A DNA stretch of 64,000 nt from Pseudosulfitobacter pseudonitzschiae (GTDB taxonomy: Bacteria > Pseudomonadota > Alphaproteobacteria > Rhodobacterales > Rhodobacteraceae). The position numbers were made by a program, and so were the translations under genes. Positions within the stretch are counted from its first letter, which is position 1. The number at the start of each line of letters is the position of its first letter. The stretch covers positions 1 through 64,000 of the forward strand of contig NZ_CP022415.1 of assembly GCF_002222635.1 (NCBI RefSeq). Reading direction: 5' to 3'. Of the stretch, positions 25,411 to 33,674 are shown piece after piece. The notes below the pieces were generated by a model. The model was given only the letters and a program-made list of their open reading frames with translations. It did no database searches and had not been told where the DNA came from.

Positions 25411-26640
25411 TTAAACCAAGGACGAAAACTCTTGCTCGTCAGCAACAGCAGCAGACCGCAGGTCGGCCAGAAACTTTGAGTCGGCAGAGTGAACCCGGTT
25501 CCATGTCGGGATAAACGGCGTTTCGTGCGGGTTCTCCAAAAAGGTGTGACCCGCGCGCATGATATTTTCCGCGAACAACTCGATAGCCTGCTCTTCCTTG
25601 TGCCGGTCGATGGTCAGCCCGTTCATCTTTGCATCGGTGTAATAGGCCTCAAGCAGGTCCAGCGCGCAGCGGTAATAGGTGGCCTTGAGCGTGCGGAACA
25701 CGTTGGGTGTAAACACGGTGCCATCTGCGGCCAGCTTGCGAAAGATCGCCTTGCAGATGTCCGTGGACATCCGACTTAGTCCGGTGTTGGCGTCCTCGGG
25801 GCTGAGGTCTTGATGCTTGTGGTCGTAGTTGTCGGCAATCTCGACCTGACAGACGGCTTTGGGTGCCAGATTGCGCCATGCCTCGGACAGCACGCCGATC
25901 TCTAGCCCCCAGTCTGAGGGAATACGCAGATCGGGCAGAATACTGGTACGCATGGCAAATTCGCCCGATAGCGGATAGCGGAAGCTGCGCAGGTAGTCGA
26001 TGTAATCGCGGTCTCCGATCACCCGTTTCAGCGCAATCAGAAGCGGGCTGACCAACAGCCGTGTCACGCGCCCGTTCAGCTTTTCCTGACCCACGCGCGA
26101 ATAGAACCCTTTTGCCACCTGATACGGAAAGGTCGGATTGGCAACCGGATAAACCAGCCGCGCCAGCAATTCGTTGGTGTAGGTAACGATATCGCAATCG
26201 TGGATCGCCATAACCGAACTGTCTTCGCACGCGATCAGATAACCCAGTGACGACCAGACGTTCTTGCCCTTGCCCTGTTCCATCGGCGCAAGGCCCAACG
26301 CTTCAAGCCGCGCGCCAAGGTCTTTCATTCTCGGGCTGTCGTTCCAGATCACGATGTGGTTCTGGTTCAGCCCTTTGAAAAACTGCTGGGCGTGGCGGAA
26401 CTGTGCCTCATCAGCGCGGTCCAGACCGATGATGATGCGGTGCAGATAGGTGACCTTGGACAACTCTTCGAGAATCCGTGGCATCGCTTCGGTTTCCAGT
26501 TCGGAATACAGACACGGCAGGATCAGTGCAATTTTCCGGGATTGCGCGAAGGTCTCAAGCTCGTAGGTCATCTCCTCCGAAGAACGCGTCCGCAGATTAT
26601 GCAGCGTCGCCACGTTCCCGTTTTGGTGAAAATCAGTCAT
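25411..26640 (-). CDS. gpgS: Glucosyl-3-phosphoglycerate synthase-like glycosyltransferase (GT81)
   Basis: The 409-residue protein has a GT-A fold pattern, with the metal-binding D148-C-D150 in AIHDCDIVTY, the nucleotide-sugar segment GKGKNVWSSLGYLIA just before, and GEFAMR then SDWGLEIGVL later. This matches bacterial and archaeal GpgS enzymes. They join glucose from a nucleotide sugar to 3-phosphoglycerate, and the product is dephosphorylated to glucosylglycerate. The phosphatase gene lies 15 bases upstream in the same direction. The solute is an anionic osmolyte that could replace glutamate under salt stress with low nitrogen. The sugar could instead be mannose, since the neighbouring phosphatase is of the MpgP type. 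Confidence 0.8.
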   Translation of the reverse strand: MTDFHQNGNVATLHNLRTRSSEEMTYELETFAQSRKIALILPCLYSELETEAMPRILEELSKVTYLHRIIIGLDRADEAQFRHAQQFFKGLNQNHIVIWNDSPRMKDLGARLEALGLAPMEQGKGKNVWSSLGYLIACEDSSVMAIHDCDIVTYTNELLARLVYPVANPTFPYQVAKGFYSRVGQEKLNGRVTRLLVSPLLIALKRVIGDRDYIDYLRSFRYPLSGEFAMRTSILPDLRIPSDWGLEIGVLSEAWRNLAPKAVCQVEIADNYDHKHQDLSPEDANTGLSRMSTDICKAIFRKLAADGTVFTPNVFRTLKATYYRCALDLLEAYYTDAKMNGLTIDRHKEEQAIELFAENIMRAGHTFLENPHETPFIPTWNRVHSADSKFLADLRSAAVADEQEFSSLV

Positions 26641-26655
26641 GCGTGGCGTCCTTGT

Positions 26656-27438
26656 TCAGATGTTCAACTGTTCAACGAGATCAAGCACCGCGTTGTTCCA
26701 GCCCTCGGGACCGGACAAAGTGGTGCGCAGGATGCGGCCCTTTGCTTCGGTCTTTAACGGGGGCAGGGGCGCACGGTGCGGGTTGGCGATGATCACGCCG
26801 TAATCAGCAGCTTGCAGCATTTCGACGTCGTTCGGCGCGTCACCCAAGGCCACTGTAAACTGCGGGCGGCAGGTTGCGATGATCTCGGCCATGCGGTCGG
26901 CTTTGGTCTGGCCAAAGGACAGCGTCAGAAAACGGCCACCTTCGCGCGCAGTAATGCCATGCTGACTTAGAGCGTTCAGAAAGGCCGCGCGCTTGCTGTC
27001 AGAGCCGTGCCAAAGGCCGGGTTCGGAAAAGCTGCGCATTTTGGCGTTTTGGGCATCGGCTATGGTCAGGCCGGTGATTTTGGCAACCTGTTCAACGGTC
27101 AAATCACCAAAACCCTCAAACGGCGCGCGCTGGACTTTGGGCAACTGCGCCAAGGCATCGCGCAGCCGCAGGTAATCGTTGTCTGGCGGGGTTTCGCTGG
27201 CGTGGGCTTTCAGCAAGCCTGCACCGTTTTCAACGATGGCAGGCCAGTCGTCCAAGCCCATTTGCGCGCGCAATGCGATGATTTCGGGCGCTGTTTTGCT
27301 GCTGGCCAGCACCACACCTGCGCCAAGGCTGCGCAGACGCGATAACGCAGGGCGGGCAGCATCCCACTGGTACGTATCATGCGATATCAACGTGCCGTCG
27401 AGATCGCTAAAGAGGAGAAGTGGAAGCGGTTGCGGCAT
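26656..27438 (-). CDS. HAD-type glycosyl-3-phosphoglycerate phosphatase (MpgP-like)
   Basis: The 260-residue protein is a Cof/MpgP-type HAD hydrolase with nucleophile D12 in FSDLDGTL, ASSKTAPEI as motif II region, and GDAPNDVEML as motif IV. It would remove phosphate from glucosyl- or mannosyl-3-phosphoglycerate made by the next gene. I start at ATG 27438; the open frame continues upstream for 72 codons without family similarity and would run into the RpiR gene. Phosphatase first, synthase second is the reverse of the order I recall for most GpgS-GpgP pairs. Confidence 0.82.
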   Translation of the reverse strand: MPQPLPLLLFSDLDGTLISHDTYQWDAARPALSRLRSLGAGVVLASSKTAPEIIALRAQMGLDDWPAIVENGAGLLKAHASETPPDNDYLRLRDALAQLPKVQRAPFEGFGDLTVEQVAKITGLTIADAQNAKMRSFSEPGLWHGSDSKRAAFLNALSQHGITAREGGRFLTLSFGQTKADRMAEIIATCRPQFTVALGDAPNDVEMLQAADYGVIIANPHRAPLPPLKTEAKGRILRTTLSGPEGWNNAVLDLVEQLNI

Positions 27439-27509
27439 TTGTGGCCAGTGTGCTGGTTGCAGATCAGGCCTGCAAGGTGTCAGAGCGCCAATGCCCGTTT
27501 TTTGGGCAG

Positions 27510-28382
27510 TCAGGTGAACTTGCGGAACAGCTTGGTCTGGTCGAACATCGCTTCCAGTTCTTCCATGCGACCCTTGGTGCTGTCCCAGCGCAAGTTTTGC
27601 ACGGCTGAAATCATTGTTTCGGTCAGCAGCAGCGTGGTCGCGGCAGAATCCCATGCCGAGGGCACCACGATGCGGCTGCTAAAGCTGATGTTAGCCAGTT
27701 GATGCACCGGTGATCGCCATTGATCGGTGAACAGGATGATTTTGGCGCCCTGCGCATGGGCCATCTCGGCCAGCTTTAGCGTGTTGTTTTCGTACCGCCG
27801 CACGTCGAAAATCACGAAGACATCACCAGCTTGAACGTCCAGCAGGTAATGCGGCCAAGCGTTCGATGTAGATTGCACATGGGTGATGTTGGGGCGGATC
27901 ACCTGCATGTGCAGGAACAGGTATTCTGCCAGCGTGTGCGTTACCCGCCCGCCCACGATATAAAGGTGATGCGCCGGGTCACCGACCAAACCACAGGCCG
28001 CGTCAAAGGCGTGCGGGTCGATCTGGCCCAGCGTATGGCGAATGTTGTCAATCACCGCATCCGTAAAGGTGTTCAGAATATGCCCCGACGGCGCACTGTC
28101 GGCCCAAGTGTCGTGTTTGGCGATCGGCCCTTTGACCTTGGCCCGCAATTCCTCGCGCAGTTCAGCCTGAAATTCGGCATAGCCCTTGAACCCCAGCTTT
28201 TGCACCATGCGCGCGACGGTGGGGCCGGACACATTGGCGTCAAGCGCCAGTTCGGTTAGCGGCCCCAGCCCCGAAATCGGATAGTTTTCCAGTATCGAAT
28301 GGGCCAACTGACGCTCGGCGCGGGTCAGATCGTCCAGTTTTTGCTGGATTCGGTCGGAAATCGTAAGCGTATCTGATGACAC
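27510..28382 (-). CDS. MurR/RpiR-family transcriptional regulator
   Basis: The 290-residue protein has an N-terminal RpiR helix-turn-helix domain (about 8-85, with LALDANVSGPTVARMVQKLGF) and a SIS domain (about 130-265). SIS domains usually bind phosphosugars, but in Rhodobacterales RpiR proteins often control transport and catabolism of non-sugar substrates. It is divergent from the amidohydrolase/TRAP/GS operon, the likely target. On its other side the osmolyte genes follow in the same direction after 71 bases, so read-through is possible. Confidence 0.9.
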   Translation of the reverse strand: MSSDTLTISDRIQQKLDDLTRAERQLAHSILENYPISGLGPLTELALDANVSGPTVARMVQKLGFKGYAEFQAELREELRAKVKGPIAKHDTWADSAPSGHILNTFTDAVIDNIRHTLGQIDPHAFDAACGLVGDPAHHLYIVGGRVTHTLAEYLFLHMQVIRPNITHVQSTSNAWPHYLLDVQAGDVFVIFDVRRYENNTLKLAEMAHAQGAKIILFTDQWRSPVHQLANISFSSRIVVPSAWDSAATTLLLTETMISAVQNLRWDSTKGRMEELEAMFDQTKLFRKFT

Positions 28383-28401
28383 GGGCGCCTCCTGTTTGAT
28401 C

Positions 28402-28445
28402 GAAAAGTTTTCACACCCAATATGGCTGATGAATATTTTTCACAA
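28402..28445. promoter_or_regulatory. Two similar candidate RpiR sites
   Basis: GAAAAGTTTTCACA begins at 28402 and GAATATTTTTCACA at 28431, 29 bases apart. The first holds a GAAAA/TTTTC inverted repeat; the second keeps the right half and TTTTCACA exactly. Both lie before a TTGACA box at 28451, so binding could control the forward operon and the regulator itself. Confidence 0.45.
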
Positions 28446-28499
28446 TTCTGTTGACAGATGACCGCAGTGGCAAGCACTTTGTGGCGGCAGGGGGGTGTT

Positions 28500-29273
28500 A
28501 TGCCAGACGCAAACGGAACACAGATGACGGTTGTACAGACCATCAATGCCACAGGGGCGTCGCCCGTTGTGCTGGTCTGTGAACATGCGTCTTGCTTCAT
28601 TCCTGACGCACTGAACGGGCTGGGTCTGTCGGATGCAGCCAAGGTCAGCCATGCCGCTTGGGATCCTGGTGCGCTGGGGGTGGCCACCCAAATGGCCAAG
28701 CGGCTGGATGCCGTGCTGGTGGCCAGTTGCGTGTCGCGGCTGGTCTATGATTGCAACCGTCCGCCCGACGCGCCGGGGGCGATGCCTGCCAAAAGCGAAG
28801 TATTCGACGTGCCGGGTAATGCGAACCTGAGCCGCGATGACCGCGCCACCCGTGCGGCGACGTATTACACCCCGTTCCGCACTCTTCTGGCGCAGGCGGT
28901 CGCGGCCAAGCCGGCGCCGGTGCTGGTCACGATCCACAGCTTTACACCTGTCTACAACGGCGCACCCCGCGCGGTCGAAATCGGCGTTTTGCATGACTTC
29001 GATGCGCGTCTGGCCGACGCGATGCTGGACACCGCCAAGGCCCACACGGACGCCGAGGTGCAACGCAATGCACCCTACGGCCCCGTCGATGGGGTCACAC
29101 ATACCTTGCAGGTTCATGGCACAGCGCACGGCCATCCCAATGTGATGATCGAAGTGCGCAACGACTTGATCCGGACCGAAGAACAGCAGATGCAGATGGG
29201 TGACATGCTGGCCGGATGGCTGGGCGTCGCCTGCGCGAAAGTTGCTGCGGAGGGTGTCGCATGCAGAGCTTAG
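28500..29273 (+). CDS. N-formylglutamate amidohydrolase-like enzyme
   Basis: The product has about 257 residues. CEHASCFIP near the N-terminus, VYDCNRPPDAPGAMP, TIHSFTPVYNG and VMIEVRNDLI are features of the FGase family, zinc-dependent relatives of carboxypeptidases. Classical members split N-formyl-L-glutamate in histidine degradation, but no hut gene is present. As first gene of a transport/GS-like/ALDH/ADH operon it more likely hydrolyses another N-substituted or gamma-glutamyl amide; this is inference. I place the start at ATG 28500, preceded by a G-rich ribosome site (28486-28496). ATG 28458 is possible but lies only two bases after the TTGACA at 28451-28456, a possible -35 box. Confidence 0.8.
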   Translation: MPDANGTQMTVVQTINATGASPVVLVCEHASCFIPDALNGLGLSDAAKVSHAAWDPGALGVATQMAKRLDAVLVASCVSRLVYDCNRPPDAPGAMPAKSEVFDVPGNANLSRDDRATRAATYYTPFRTLLAQAVAAKPAPVLVTIHSFTPVYNGAPRAVEIGVLHDFDARLADAMLDTAKAHTDAEVQRNAPYGPVDGVTHTLQVHGTAHGHPNVMIEVRNDLIRTEEQQMQMGDMLAGWLGVACAKVAAEGVACRA

Positions 29274-29830
29274 TGCGCAGGTTTATCCACGGGGTTGATG
29301 CGGTCAATCACCGGATGGGCCGTGTCGTGATGTACGGAATTTTTGTGCTAATGGCGATCTTGCTGTGGTCGTCGATCAGCAAGACGTTCTTTCTGCCGTC
29401 GCTGTGGACACTGGAAATGGCCCAGTTCGTCATGGTCGGGTACTACATTCTGGGCGGACCCTATTCGATGCAGATGGGCGATCATGTGCGCATGGACCTG
29501 CTCTATGGTGGTTGGTCGGATCGCAAAAAGGCGTGGGTCGATTTGTTCACCGTGCTGTTGCTGGTCTTTTACCTTGGCGTGATGCTGTACGGCGCGATCA
29601 GCTCTACCGCCTATTCGCTGGGCTACTGGAAAACCGAGCCGCTGTCCTATCTTTTGGGCGTGGTCACCGGATCGGAAGAGATCGGGCGGCTTGAGCAGTC
29701 ATCGTCCGCATGGCGTCCTTATATGTGGCCCGTCAAAGTAGTGATGGTCGTGGGTCTTTTCCTGATGCTTTTGCAATGCTTGTCCGAGTTCTGCAAAGAT
29801 GTGCTGCGGCTGAGGGGCCATAAGATCTGA
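29261..29830 (+). CDS. TRAP transporter small permease (DctQ type)
   Basis: The 189-residue protein has four predicted membrane segments (about 22-42, 52-70, 92-112 and 152-175), as in DctQ subunits. It lacks other motifs I can name. ATG 29261 overlaps the end of the amidohydrolase gene by 13 bases, and the stop overlaps the ATG of the large permease. With DctM and DctP it forms a sodium-driven TRAP importer. Confidence 0.9.
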   Translation: MQSLVRRFIHGVDAVNHRMGRVVMYGIFVLMAILLWSSISKTFFLPSLWTLEMAQFVMVGYYILGGPYSMQMGDHVRMDLLYGGWSDRKKAWVDLFTVLLLVFYLGVMLYGAISSTAYSLGYWKTEPLSYLLGVVTGSEEIGRLEQSSSAWRPYMWPVKVVMVVGLFLMLLQCLSEFCKDVLRLRGHKI

Positions 29831-31155
29831 TGTCATATGAATTGATCGCCACCCTGATGTTCTCGACGATGATGCTGATGTTGATGACCGGCCAGCGTGT
29901 GTTTGGTGCCATCGGTTTCGTCGCCGTCGTCGCGGCCCTGCTGCTGTGGGGCGACAAGGGCGGTTTTGACATCGGTTTTTCCGCCGCGATGAAGCTGATG
30001 AAATGGTATCCGCTGCTGACGCTGCCGATGTTCATCTTCATGGGGTACGTGCTGTCTGAGTCCAAGATAGCTGATGATCTGTACAAGATGTTCCACGTCT
30101 GGATGGGCGGGTTGCGTGGTGGCTTGGCAATCGGAACAATCGGTCTGATGGTGCTGATCTCTGCGATGAACGGGCTGAGCGTGGCGGGCATGGCCATCGG
30201 TGCCACCATTGCGCTGCCCGAATTGTTAAAGCGGGGATACGACAAACGCATGGTCACGGGGGTGGTGCAGGCGGGGTCGTCGCTTGGCATTCTGGTGCCG
30301 CCATCTGTGGTGTTGGTTCTGTATGCGATGATCGCGCGGCAGCCTGTGGGTCAGTTGTGGCTGGCGGGCGTGGTGCCGGGGCTGATGATGGCGGCGATGT
30401 TCATCGCCTATATTGCCATCCGCTGCCGATTGAACCCCGCACTTGGCCCCGTGCTCAGCGCCGAGGAGCGCGACATGCCGCGCCACGAAAAGCTGCGGTT
30501 GCTGCGTGCGGGCCTGCTGCCGCTGGTGATCTTTGCGGTGATGATGTTTCCCTTTGTCAAAGGCTGGACCAGCTTGGTCGAAAGCTCGGCCATCGGCGCG
30601 CTTGCTGCTTTCGTGGCGGCGGTGCTCAAGGGTCGGATGACCCGCGAAGTCTTTGAAAATTCGGTGCGCAAGACGCTGGGCATCACCTGCATGTTCATGT
30701 GGATCATTCTTGCCGCACTTGCCTTTGGCGCGGTGTTCGACGGCTTGGGCGCGGTCAAGGCGATCGAGGATCTGTTCACCGAGCGGCTGAACCTCAGCCC
30801 GTGGATGATCCTGATCCTGATGCAGCTGAGCTTTATCATCATGGGCACGTTTCTGGACGACACCGCGATGCTGGTCATCGTCGCCCCGCTTTATGTGCCG
30901 CTGGTGGGCGCGCTGGGCTTTGATCTGATCTGGTATGGTATCCTTTATACGATCACCACGCAGATCGCCTATATGACGCCGCCCTTTGGCTATAACCTGT
31001 TTTTGATGCGCGCCATGGCCCCGCCAGAGATTACGCTGCGCGATATATACAGCTCTATCACGCCCTTCGTGGCTGTCATGGTTCTGGCGCTGGCCCTTGT
31101 CATGGTCTTCCCCGAACTGGCCACCTGGCTACCCAATTACGTCTACGAAAAATAA
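29830..31155 (+). CDS. TRAP transporter large permease (DctM type)
   Basis: The 441-residue protein has about twelve membrane segments. It contains the family stretches MVLISAMNGLSVAGMAIGAT near residue 107 and GSSLGILVPPSVVLVLYA near 150, and a matching region in the second half (GTFLDDTAMLVIVAPLYVP near 340). It moves the substrate with Na+. The TRAP family mainly carries organic acids and zwitterions with a carboxylate or sulfonate, which bears on the substrate question for the operon. Confidence 0.93.
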   Translation: MSYELIATLMFSTMMLMLMTGQRVFGAIGFVAVVAALLLWGDKGGFDIGFSAAMKLMKWYPLLTLPMFIFMGYVLSESKIADDLYKMFHVWMGGLRGGLAIGTIGLMVLISAMNGLSVAGMAIGATIALPELLKRGYDKRMVTGVVQAGSSLGILVPPSVVLVLYAMIARQPVGQLWLAGVVPGLMMAAMFIAYIAIRCRLNPALGPVLSAEERDMPRHEKLRLLRAGLLPLVIFAVMMFPFVKGWTSLVESSAIGALAAFVAAVLKGRMTREVFENSVRKTLGITCMFMWIILAALAFGAVFDGLGAVKAIEDLFTERLNLSPWMILILMQLSFIIMGTFLDDTAMLVIVAPLYVPLVGALGFDLIWYGILYTITTQIAYMTPPFGYNLFLMRAMAPPEITLRDIYSSITPFVAVMVLALALVMVFPELATWLPNYVYEK

Positions 31156-31198
31156 CCAAGAACCGGCTAACCGGCTTAACCCCACAAGGAGAGAAAAC

Positions 31199-32230
31199 AT
31201 GACGACACGACGCAAGTTTATTCAGGGCGCAGCCGTTGCTGGCCCCGCTGCTTTGGCGACACCCGCGCTGGCGCAAAACACGATCACATGGCGGATGCAG
31301 ACCTATGCAGGCCCGGCGCTGGCCGCCGAAGTGATCGACCCCGCGATCAAGATGTTCAACCAGATCGCGGGTGACCGCATGCAGATCGAACTGTTCTACG
31401 CCGACCAGTTGGTCCCTACGGGCGAACTGTTTCAGGCGATGCAGCGCGGCACCATCGACGCGGTGCAGTCGGATGACGACAGCATGGCTTCGCCCACCGA
31501 AGTCACCGTGTTCGGCGGCTACTTCCCCTTCGGTTCGCGCTATTCGTTGGATGTGCCGGTGCTGTTCAACCAGTACGGTTTGAACGAGATCTGGGATGAG
31601 GAATATTCCAAGGTCGGCGTCAAACATATCAGCGCCGGCGCGTGGGACCCTTGCCACTTCGCCACCAAGGACCCGATCAACAGCCTTGCCGATCTGGAAG
31701 GCAAACGCATCTTCACCTTCCCCACGGCGGGCCGTTTCCTGACACGCTTTGGCGTGGTGCCGGTGAATCTGCCGTGGGAAGACATCGAAGTGGCCGTGCA
31801 AACCGGCGAGTTGGACGGCATCGCATGGTCCGGCATCACCGAAGACTATACCGTCGGCTGGGCAGATGTGACCAACTACTTCCTGACCAACAACATTTCG
31901 GGCGCGTGGGCCGGATCGTTCTTTGCCAACATGGACCGTTGGAACGAACTGCCCGAGGACCTCAAAACGCTGTTCCGCGTGTGCTGTGACCAGTCGCACT
32001 ACTACCGCCAATGGTGGTACTGGGGCGGCGAAGCCAACCTGCGCGTCAACGGCGACAAGCTGCAACTGACCACCATCCCCGACGAAGAATGGGACACTGT
32101 CGAGGCGGCGGCACAGGAGTTCTGGGAAGAGATCGCGGCGGAATCGGACGTTAAACGCCGTGTCGTCGACATCTTCAAGAAGTACAACGCCGACATGGTC
32201 AAAGCGGGCCGCCCCTACCGCTACGGCTGA
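31199..32230 (+). CDS. TRAP transporter substrate-binding protein (DctP type, Tat-exported)
   Basis: The 343-residue protein starts MTTRRKFIQGAAVAG and ends the leader with ATPALA, a twin-arginine signal; several TRAP binding proteins of this branch are Tat-exported. The mature part has the DctP fold, including the conserved LADLEGKRIFTF region near 165 and ELDGIAWSG near 205. An AAGGAG site (31186-31191) precedes the ATG. An earlier in-frame ATG at 31097 is inside dctM and spoils the signal peptide. The rich ribosome site fits the high expression needed for a periplasmic binder. Confidence 0.92.
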   Translation: MTTRRKFIQGAAVAGPAALATPALAQNTITWRMQTYAGPALAAEVIDPAIKMFNQIAGDRMQIELFYADQLVPTGELFQAMQRGTIDAVQSDDDSMASPTEVTVFGGYFPFGSRYSLDVPVLFNQYGLNEIWDEEYSKVGVKHISAGAWDPCHFATKDPINSLADLEGKRIFTFPTAGRFLTRFGVVPVNLPWEDIEVAVQTGELDGIAWSGITEDYTVGWADVTNYFLTNNISGAWAGSFFANMDRWNELPEDLKTLFRVCCDQSHYYRQWWYWGGEANLRVNGDKLQLTTIPDEEWDTVEAAAQEFWEEIAAESDVKRRVVDIFKKYNADMVKAGRPYRYG

Positions 32231-32253
32231 TCCATACGAAAACCAGATGTATG

Positions 32254-32277
32254 CGGGCGGCCCATCCGGGTCGCCCG
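32254..32277 (+). other. Strong hairpin after the binding-protein gene
   Basis: GGGCGGCCC (32255-32263) and GGGTCGCCC (32268-32276) form a nine-pair stem with one G-T pair and an ATCC loop, extended by one C-G pair. There is no T-tract. It could protect the 3' end of the binding-protein message or lower expression of the genes that follow. Confidence 0.5.
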
Positions 32278-32307
32278 TGTCACACCCTTAAACCACAGGA
32301 TACCGAC

Positions 32308-33672
32308 ATGCCCGGCAACCTCAGCTTTGATGACCTGAAATCCCGCGTCACAGACGGCAGCATCGACACCGTGCTGACCTGCTTTGTCGACATGCAGGGC
32401 CGTTTGATGGGCAAGCGCTTTCATGCGGTCAACTTCGTGGAAACGTCGTTCAAAGAGACCCACTGCTGCAACTATCTGCTGGCCACCGATCTGGAAATGG
32501 CCACGCCCGATGGCTATGCCTCGACCAGTTGGGAAAAAGGCTATGGCGATTATGTCATGGCCCCGGATCTGTCGACACTGCGCACCGTGCCATGGTTGGA
32601 GGGCACTGCATTGGTGCTTTGCGACATGCTTGACCACCACACCCACGCCCCGGTGCCGCACGATCCACGCGCGATCCTGAAAAAGCAGGTGGCGCGGCTG
32701 CGCGACCTTGGCTTTGACGCGATGATGGCGACCGAGCTGGAATTCTTCCTGTTCGAGAAAAGCCTGGATGAAATTCGTGCCAGCGGCTTTCGCGATCTGA
32801 CGCCGATCAGCGGCTATAATGAAGATTACCACATCTTCCAGACCACCAAGGAAGAGGGCGTGATGCGCCCGATCCGCAACCATCTGTTTGCCGCAGGTCT
32901 GCCCATCGAGAACTCCAAAGGCGAGGCCGAGGCAGGTCAGGAAGAGCTGAACATCCGCTATGCGCCCGCGCTGGATTGCGCCGATCATCACAGCATTGCC
33001 AAACACGCGATCAAGGAAATCGCATGGCAACACGGGCGTGCCGCGTCGTTCCTGCCCAAGTGGCACAGGGACCGCGTCGGCAGTTCCAGCCATGTGCACC
33101 AATCGCTGTGGCAGGGCGACACCCCGGCGTTCTTTGACAAGGACGCCGACCTGGGCATGTCCGCGCTGATGAAAAATTATATGGCGGGTCTGATCGCCTA
33201 TGCACCCGATTACACGTTTTTCCTTGCGCCCTATGTGAACAGCTACAAACGCTTTGCCAAAGGCACCTTTGCTCCCACCAAAACCGTTTGGTCCATCGAC
33301 AACCGCACCGCAGGGTTCCGTCTGTGCGGGGCCGGGACAAAGGGCGTGCGGGTCGAATGCCGTATCGGCGGGTCCGATCTGAACCCCTATCTGGCGCAGG
33401 CTGCAATGCTGGCGGCGGGCATCAAGGGGATCGAGGACAAGATGGAACTGTCACCGCCCACGCGCGGCGACGTTTACGAAGACGCCAAGGCCGCCGATAT
33501 CCCGCAGACCTTGCGGGCGGCGACCGGAACGTTGCGGAACTCCGCTTTCCTTCGGGATGCGTTTGGCGAGGATGTGATTGACCATTACACCCGATGCGCC
33601 GAATGGGAGCAGGAAGAGTTTGATCGCGTGGTGACCGATTGGGAAATCGCGCGCGGATTTGAAAGGGCCTGA
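32308..33672 (+). CDS. Glutamine-synthetase-like gamma-glutamyl-amide ligase
   Basis: The 454-residue protein has the GS fold: a beta-grasp N-domain with CFVDMQGRLMGKR near residue 32, metal ligands in MATELEFFLFEKS near 144, the active-site histidine in SSSHVHQSLW near 263, and VRVECRIGGSDLNPYLA near 348. It is closer to PuuA/GlnT-type enzymes than to GlnA, and the adenylylation-site region of GlnA is not seen. Such ligases join glutamate through its gamma-carboxyl to an amine with ATP. Position next to an ALDH, an Fe-alcohol dehydrogenase, an amidohydrolase and a TRAP importer indicates catabolism of an amine or amino-alcohol rather than nitrogen assimilation. A gamma-glutamylmethylamide synthetase role is less likely because no methylglutamate genes are near. 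ATG 32308 is chosen; the frame extends upstream through the hairpin. Confidence 0.85.
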   Translation: MPGNLSFDDLKSRVTDGSIDTVLTCFVDMQGRLMGKRFHAVNFVETSFKETHCCNYLLATDLEMATPDGYASTSWEKGYGDYVMAPDLSTLRTVPWLEGTALVLCDMLDHHTHAPVPHDPRAILKKQVARLRDLGFDAMMATELEFFLFEKSLDEIRASGFRDLTPISGYNEDYHIFQTTKEEGVMRPIRNHLFAAGLPIENSKGEAEAGQEELNIRYAPALDCADHHSIAKHAIKEIAWQHGRAASFLPKWHRDRVGSSSHVHQSLWQGDTPAFFDKDADLGMSALMKNYMAGLIAYAPDYTFFLAPYVNSYKRFAKGTFAPTKTVWSIDNRTAGFRLCGAGTKGVRVECRIGGSDLNPYLAQAAMLAAGIKGIEDKMELSPPTRGDVYEDAKAADIPQTLRAATGTLRNSAFLRDAFGEDVIDHYTRCAEWEQEEFDRVVTDWEIARGFERA

Positions 33673-33674
33673 CC

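Noticed and set aside
32308-33672. Housekeeping glutamine synthetase glnA
   Set aside because: No glnB beside it, no adenylylation-type region, and the neighbours are a TRAP importer and oxidative enzymes; a gamma-glutamyl-amide ligase fits better.
32308-33672. Gamma-glutamylmethylamide synthetase (gmaS) of methylamine use
   Set aside because: No N-methylglutamate synthase or dehydrogenase genes are near, and the alcohol and aldehyde dehydrogenases have no place in that pathway.
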